Origin: Pseudomonas syringae | Lineage (GTDB): Bacteria > Pseudomonadota > Gammaproteobacteria > Pseudomonadales > Pseudomonadaceae | Length of the DNA stretch: 64,000 nt | Direction of reading: 5' to 3' | Assembly (NCBI RefSeq): GCF_021605415.1 | Contig: NZ_WKEQ01000006.1 | Span: 1 to 64,000, forward strand | Part shown: piece by piece, positions 62,213-64,000 of the stretch | Layout of the letters: every line of letters begins with the position of its first letter | Position numbering within the stretch: position 1 is the first letter of the stretch | The notes under the pieces: generated by a model | Seen by the model: only the letters and a program-made list of their open reading frames with translations | Database searches by the model: none | Told to the model about the DNA's origin: nothing | Translations under genes and position numbers: made by a program

Positions 62213-62233
62213 CGGCAATTCTCCTGCGTCGGA

Positions 62234-62545
62234 CTAGAACGGCACACGGCCCAGAATCATGTCCCGGTACATGACGAAATCGCCCGCCAGGCTGTAGAAG
62301 GGATGCTGAAAGGTCGCCGGGCGATTCTTCTCGAAAAAGAAATGGCCAATCCAGGCGAAGGTGTAACCGGCCACCGGCAAAGCGAATAAAAGCAGCCACG
62401 CGCCTGTGGCGATGGTCAGCGCCAGAATAAAAATCACCAGGGTGGTACCGATGAAGTGCAAGCGACGACTGGTGCTGTTGCCGTGTTCGCTGAGGTAATA
62501 CGGATAGAACTCAGCGAAGCTGTTGAAATGTCTGCTGTTTTCCAA
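62234..62545 (-). CDS. DUF962 (Mpo1-like) membrane protein
   Basis: About 103 residues if started at the TTG at 62545 (ENSRHFNSFAEFYPYYLSEH), with GAGATC upstream; an ATG at 62620 would add 25 residues but lacks a ribosome site. The marks are YLSEHGNSTSRRLHFIGT, a membrane segment (TLVIFILALTIATGAWLLLF) and AWIGHFFFEKNRPATFQHPF, giving the histidines typical of the family. Yeast Mpo1 of this family is an iron-dependent dioxygenase of 2-hydroxy fatty acids; here the activity is only inferred. Confidence 0.8.
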   Translation of the reverse strand: MENSRHFNSFAEFYPYYLSEHGNSTSRRLHFIGTTLVIFILALTIATGAWLLLFALPVAGYTFAWIGHFFFEKNRPATFQHPFYSLAGDFVMYRDMILGRVPF

Positions 62546-62706
62546 GACCGCGATCTCTGTGGTTGTTGTTCTGACGGCAAGTTGTTCGGCGGGTAGCTTA
62601 TTTGAGTCTAGAGTGATCATTGGCGTGGGCCAGTGACAATAGGCGCCACTTTAGTATCCTTCGCAAATCTGCCGTGAGATGCGGCCCATCATCTAAAGAA
62701 AACGCC

Positions 62707-63768
62707 ATGAGCGAACGAACGACTTCTGCAAGCTGGGCGATGGGGATTGTCAAAGCACTGGAAATGGACGGCCTGGATTGCCGGGTTCTGTTCAAGCAAC
62801 TGGGGCTCGATTACACGGCTCTGGACGATCCGGATGCGCGCTTCCCGCAAGACTCCATGACCCGACTCTGGCAACGGGCGGTCGAGCTGTCCGGCAACCC
62901 GGCGATCGGCCTGAACATGGGCAAAGTGGTGCGACCAGCGTCCTTTCATGTGGCCGGTTATGCGCTGATGTCCAGCAACACGCTGGCGGAGGGGTTTGAG
63001 CGGCTGGTGCGTTATCAGCGGATCATCGCCGAAAGTGCCGACCTGAGTTTTCGTCTGCTCGATGAAGGCTATGCGTTGATCCTCACGGTGCACGGCGATC
63101 ACTTGCCACCGACCCGGCAAAGCGCCGAAGCCTCATTGGCCTGCGCATTGGCCCTGTGCGGCTGGCTGACCGGGCGAACGCTGCAACCGCGCAAAGTGTT
63201 GATTCAGGCTGATCAGCCGGTGAATCTTGAACCCTACAAACTAGCGTTCCACGCACCGTTGGTGTTCAACGCGCCATACGATGCGCTGATTTTCGAACGG
63301 GCCGACATGGAAGCCCCGTTGCCCACCGCCAATGAAGCCATGGCGCTGTTGCATGATCGTTTTGCCGGGGAGTATCTGGCGCGGTTTTCTGAAAGTCGTG
63401 TGACCCACAAGGCGCGCCAGGTGCTATGCCGCTTGCTGCCCCAGGGCGAGCCCAAACGTGACACCGTCGCGCAGACGCTGCACTTGTCTCAGCGCACCTT
63501 GCAGCGGCGTTTGCAGGAGGAGGGCACCAGTTTTCAGCAGTTGCTCGACGACACCCGCCGAGAACTGGCCGAGCAGTATCTGGCGCAACCGTCCATGACC
63601 TTGCTGGAAATCGCCTATCTGTTGGGATTCGCTGACCCGAGTAACTTCTTCCGCGCCTTCCGCCGCTGGTTCGACGCCACGCCCGGTGAATACCGGACGC
63701 GGTTGTTGCAGGCGCCGAGCGCGATCAGTGCCGCCAAAACGCCGGAATACACAGCACAAACACCGTAA
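62707..63768 (+). CDS. AraC family transcriptional regulator with arabinose-binding-like N-terminal domain (OruR/ArgR-like type)
   Basis: 353 residues from the ATG at 62707, the likely start since the region before lacks coding character. N-terminal ligand domain about 1-190 (LDCRVLFKQLGLDYTALDDP, RFPQDSMTRLWQRAVELSGN, GYALMSSNTLAEGFERLVRY) of the group that includes ornithine-utilisation regulator OruR. C-terminal helix-turn-helix pair (VAQTLHLSQRTLQRRLQEEG, LLEIAYLLGFADPSNFFRAF) ends RWFDATPGEYR. Divergent from the DUF962 gene, and its 3' end overlaps trkH by 44 bases on the other strand. Confidence 0.87.
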   Translation: MSERTTSASWAMGIVKALEMDGLDCRVLFKQLGLDYTALDDPDARFPQDSMTRLWQRAVELSGNPAIGLNMGKVVRPASFHVAGYALMSSNTLAEGFERLVRYQRIIAESADLSFRLLDEGYALILTVHGDHLPPTRQSAEASLACALALCGWLTGRTLQPRKVLIQADQPVNLEPYKLAFHAPLVFNAPYDALIFERADMEAPLPTANEAMALLHDRFAGEYLARFSESRVTHKARQVLCRLLPQGEPKRDTVAQTLHLSQRTLQRRLQEEGTSFQQLLDDTRRELAEQYLAQPSMTLLEIAYLLGFADPSNFFRAFRRWFDATPGEYRTRLLQAPSAISAAKTPEYTAQTP

Positions 63769-64000
63769 TGATCTCCAGTCGGCCGAGGAGCATGCCAAAC
63801 GACAGGATCCACTTGGCCGCATCCGGCAGGGTGGCGAAGTTGCCGGATGGCCCGATCGTCTCGCCAAGGCCCGGACCGACGCCGGACACCGTGCTGGCCG
63901 CGCCGGTCAGTGCAGTCATCCAATCCACGCCGAGCAGCGATAGCAGCAGGGCGATCACGCAGATGGTGATGGCGAAGAAGAACGAAAACGTCAGGATCGA
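63725..64000 (-). CDS. trkH: TrkH potassium uptake protein, C-terminal part only
   Basis: The last 91 codons of a Trk channel subunit run in from beyond the window. The end has the selectivity-type and membrane segments of the fourth repeat: LTGAASTVSGVGPGLGETIG, FATLPDAAKWILSFGMLLGR and LEIITVFVLCIPAFWRH, the usual TrkH finish. It imports potassium together with the TrkA gating protein. Its final 44 bases overlap the end of the convergent AraC gene. Confidence 0.9.
   Translation of the reverse strand, partial: SILTFSFFFAITICVIALLLSLLGVDWMTALTGAASTVSGVGPGLGETIGPSGNFATLPDAAKWILSFGMLLGRLEIITVFVLCIPAFWRH

Noticed and set aside
1..64000. tRNA, rRNA, prophage and restriction or toxin-antitoxin loci
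   Set aside because: I scanned the gaps and proteins and saw no tRNA cloverleaf, rRNA core, phage structural gene, methyltransferase or toxin-antitoxin pair that I could support.

Overview
The window reads as chromosomal DNA of a Pseudomonas of the P. fluorescens group. Codon use is GC-rich. Dense short palindromic repeats of fluorescent-pseudomonad type sit in the intergenic gaps. The run sicX-like gene, metallo-hydrolase, sodium:solute symporter, NCS1 permease, NTF2-like protein, gbuA, gbuR resembles the PA1414-PA1422 neighbourhood of P. aeruginosa as I remember it. No tRNA, rRNA, CRISPR array, integrase or prophage was seen.

Layout. 0-10 kb holds ordinary core genes: a LysR regulator divergent from a YcaC-like hydrolase, a mechanosensitive channel gene cut by an in-frame amber codon, a DEAD-box RNA helicase, DUF899 and DUF6279 proteins, a TorF-type porin, a small basic protein and a CvfB-like RNA-binding protein. 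10-19 kb holds a DMT transporter, a sicX-like small RNA/micro-ORF with a candidate Anr box, an acyl-carrier-like protein lacking the modified serine, the guanidinobutyrate (gbu) catabolic and transport cluster, and a DTW-domain tRNA-modifying enzyme. At 19.1-19.9 kb a RAYT transposase is flanked on both sides by inverted REP pairs (REPINs).

19.9-32.7 kb is a complete type I secretion/adhesin module. Membrane fusion protein, ABC exporter and TolC-like outer membrane protein lie on the minus strand, opposite a 2403-residue RTX adhesin. The adhesin has an N-terminal retention module with a TAAG site, long tandem repeats with segmental duplications, a vWA domain, RTX repeats and a C-terminal secretion signal. 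No LapD or LapG gene is present, so this is likelier a second (MapA-like) system than the lapA locus.

32.8-51.1 kb is the accessory and least explained part. Four large proteins and one smaller one are built from related Ig-like modules and show no visible signal peptide. They end differently: plain modules, a Big2 plus lectin-like tail, or a nine-repeat RCC1-like propeller. Mixed in are an autotransporter and a halovibrin-like secreted protein gene broken by a one-base frameshift. The three transcription units of this family (starting at 32.94, 44.03 and 51.00 kb) share a 20-bp CT-N12-AG dyad resembling a LuxR-type box, each followed by a similar -10-like element at exactly the same distance. 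This points to one regulon, perhaps controlled by quorum sensing or a LuxR solo.

51.1-64 kb returns to core genes: DUF454 and UPF0149 proteins, RecQ, a MarR regulator, a short FimV-like protein, the patatin-type secreted lipase PlpD, a SelT/SelW-like protein, an EamA transporter with an AraC regulator, an HD-domain protein, a DUF962 protein, another AraC regulator, and the 3' end of trkH running off the window.
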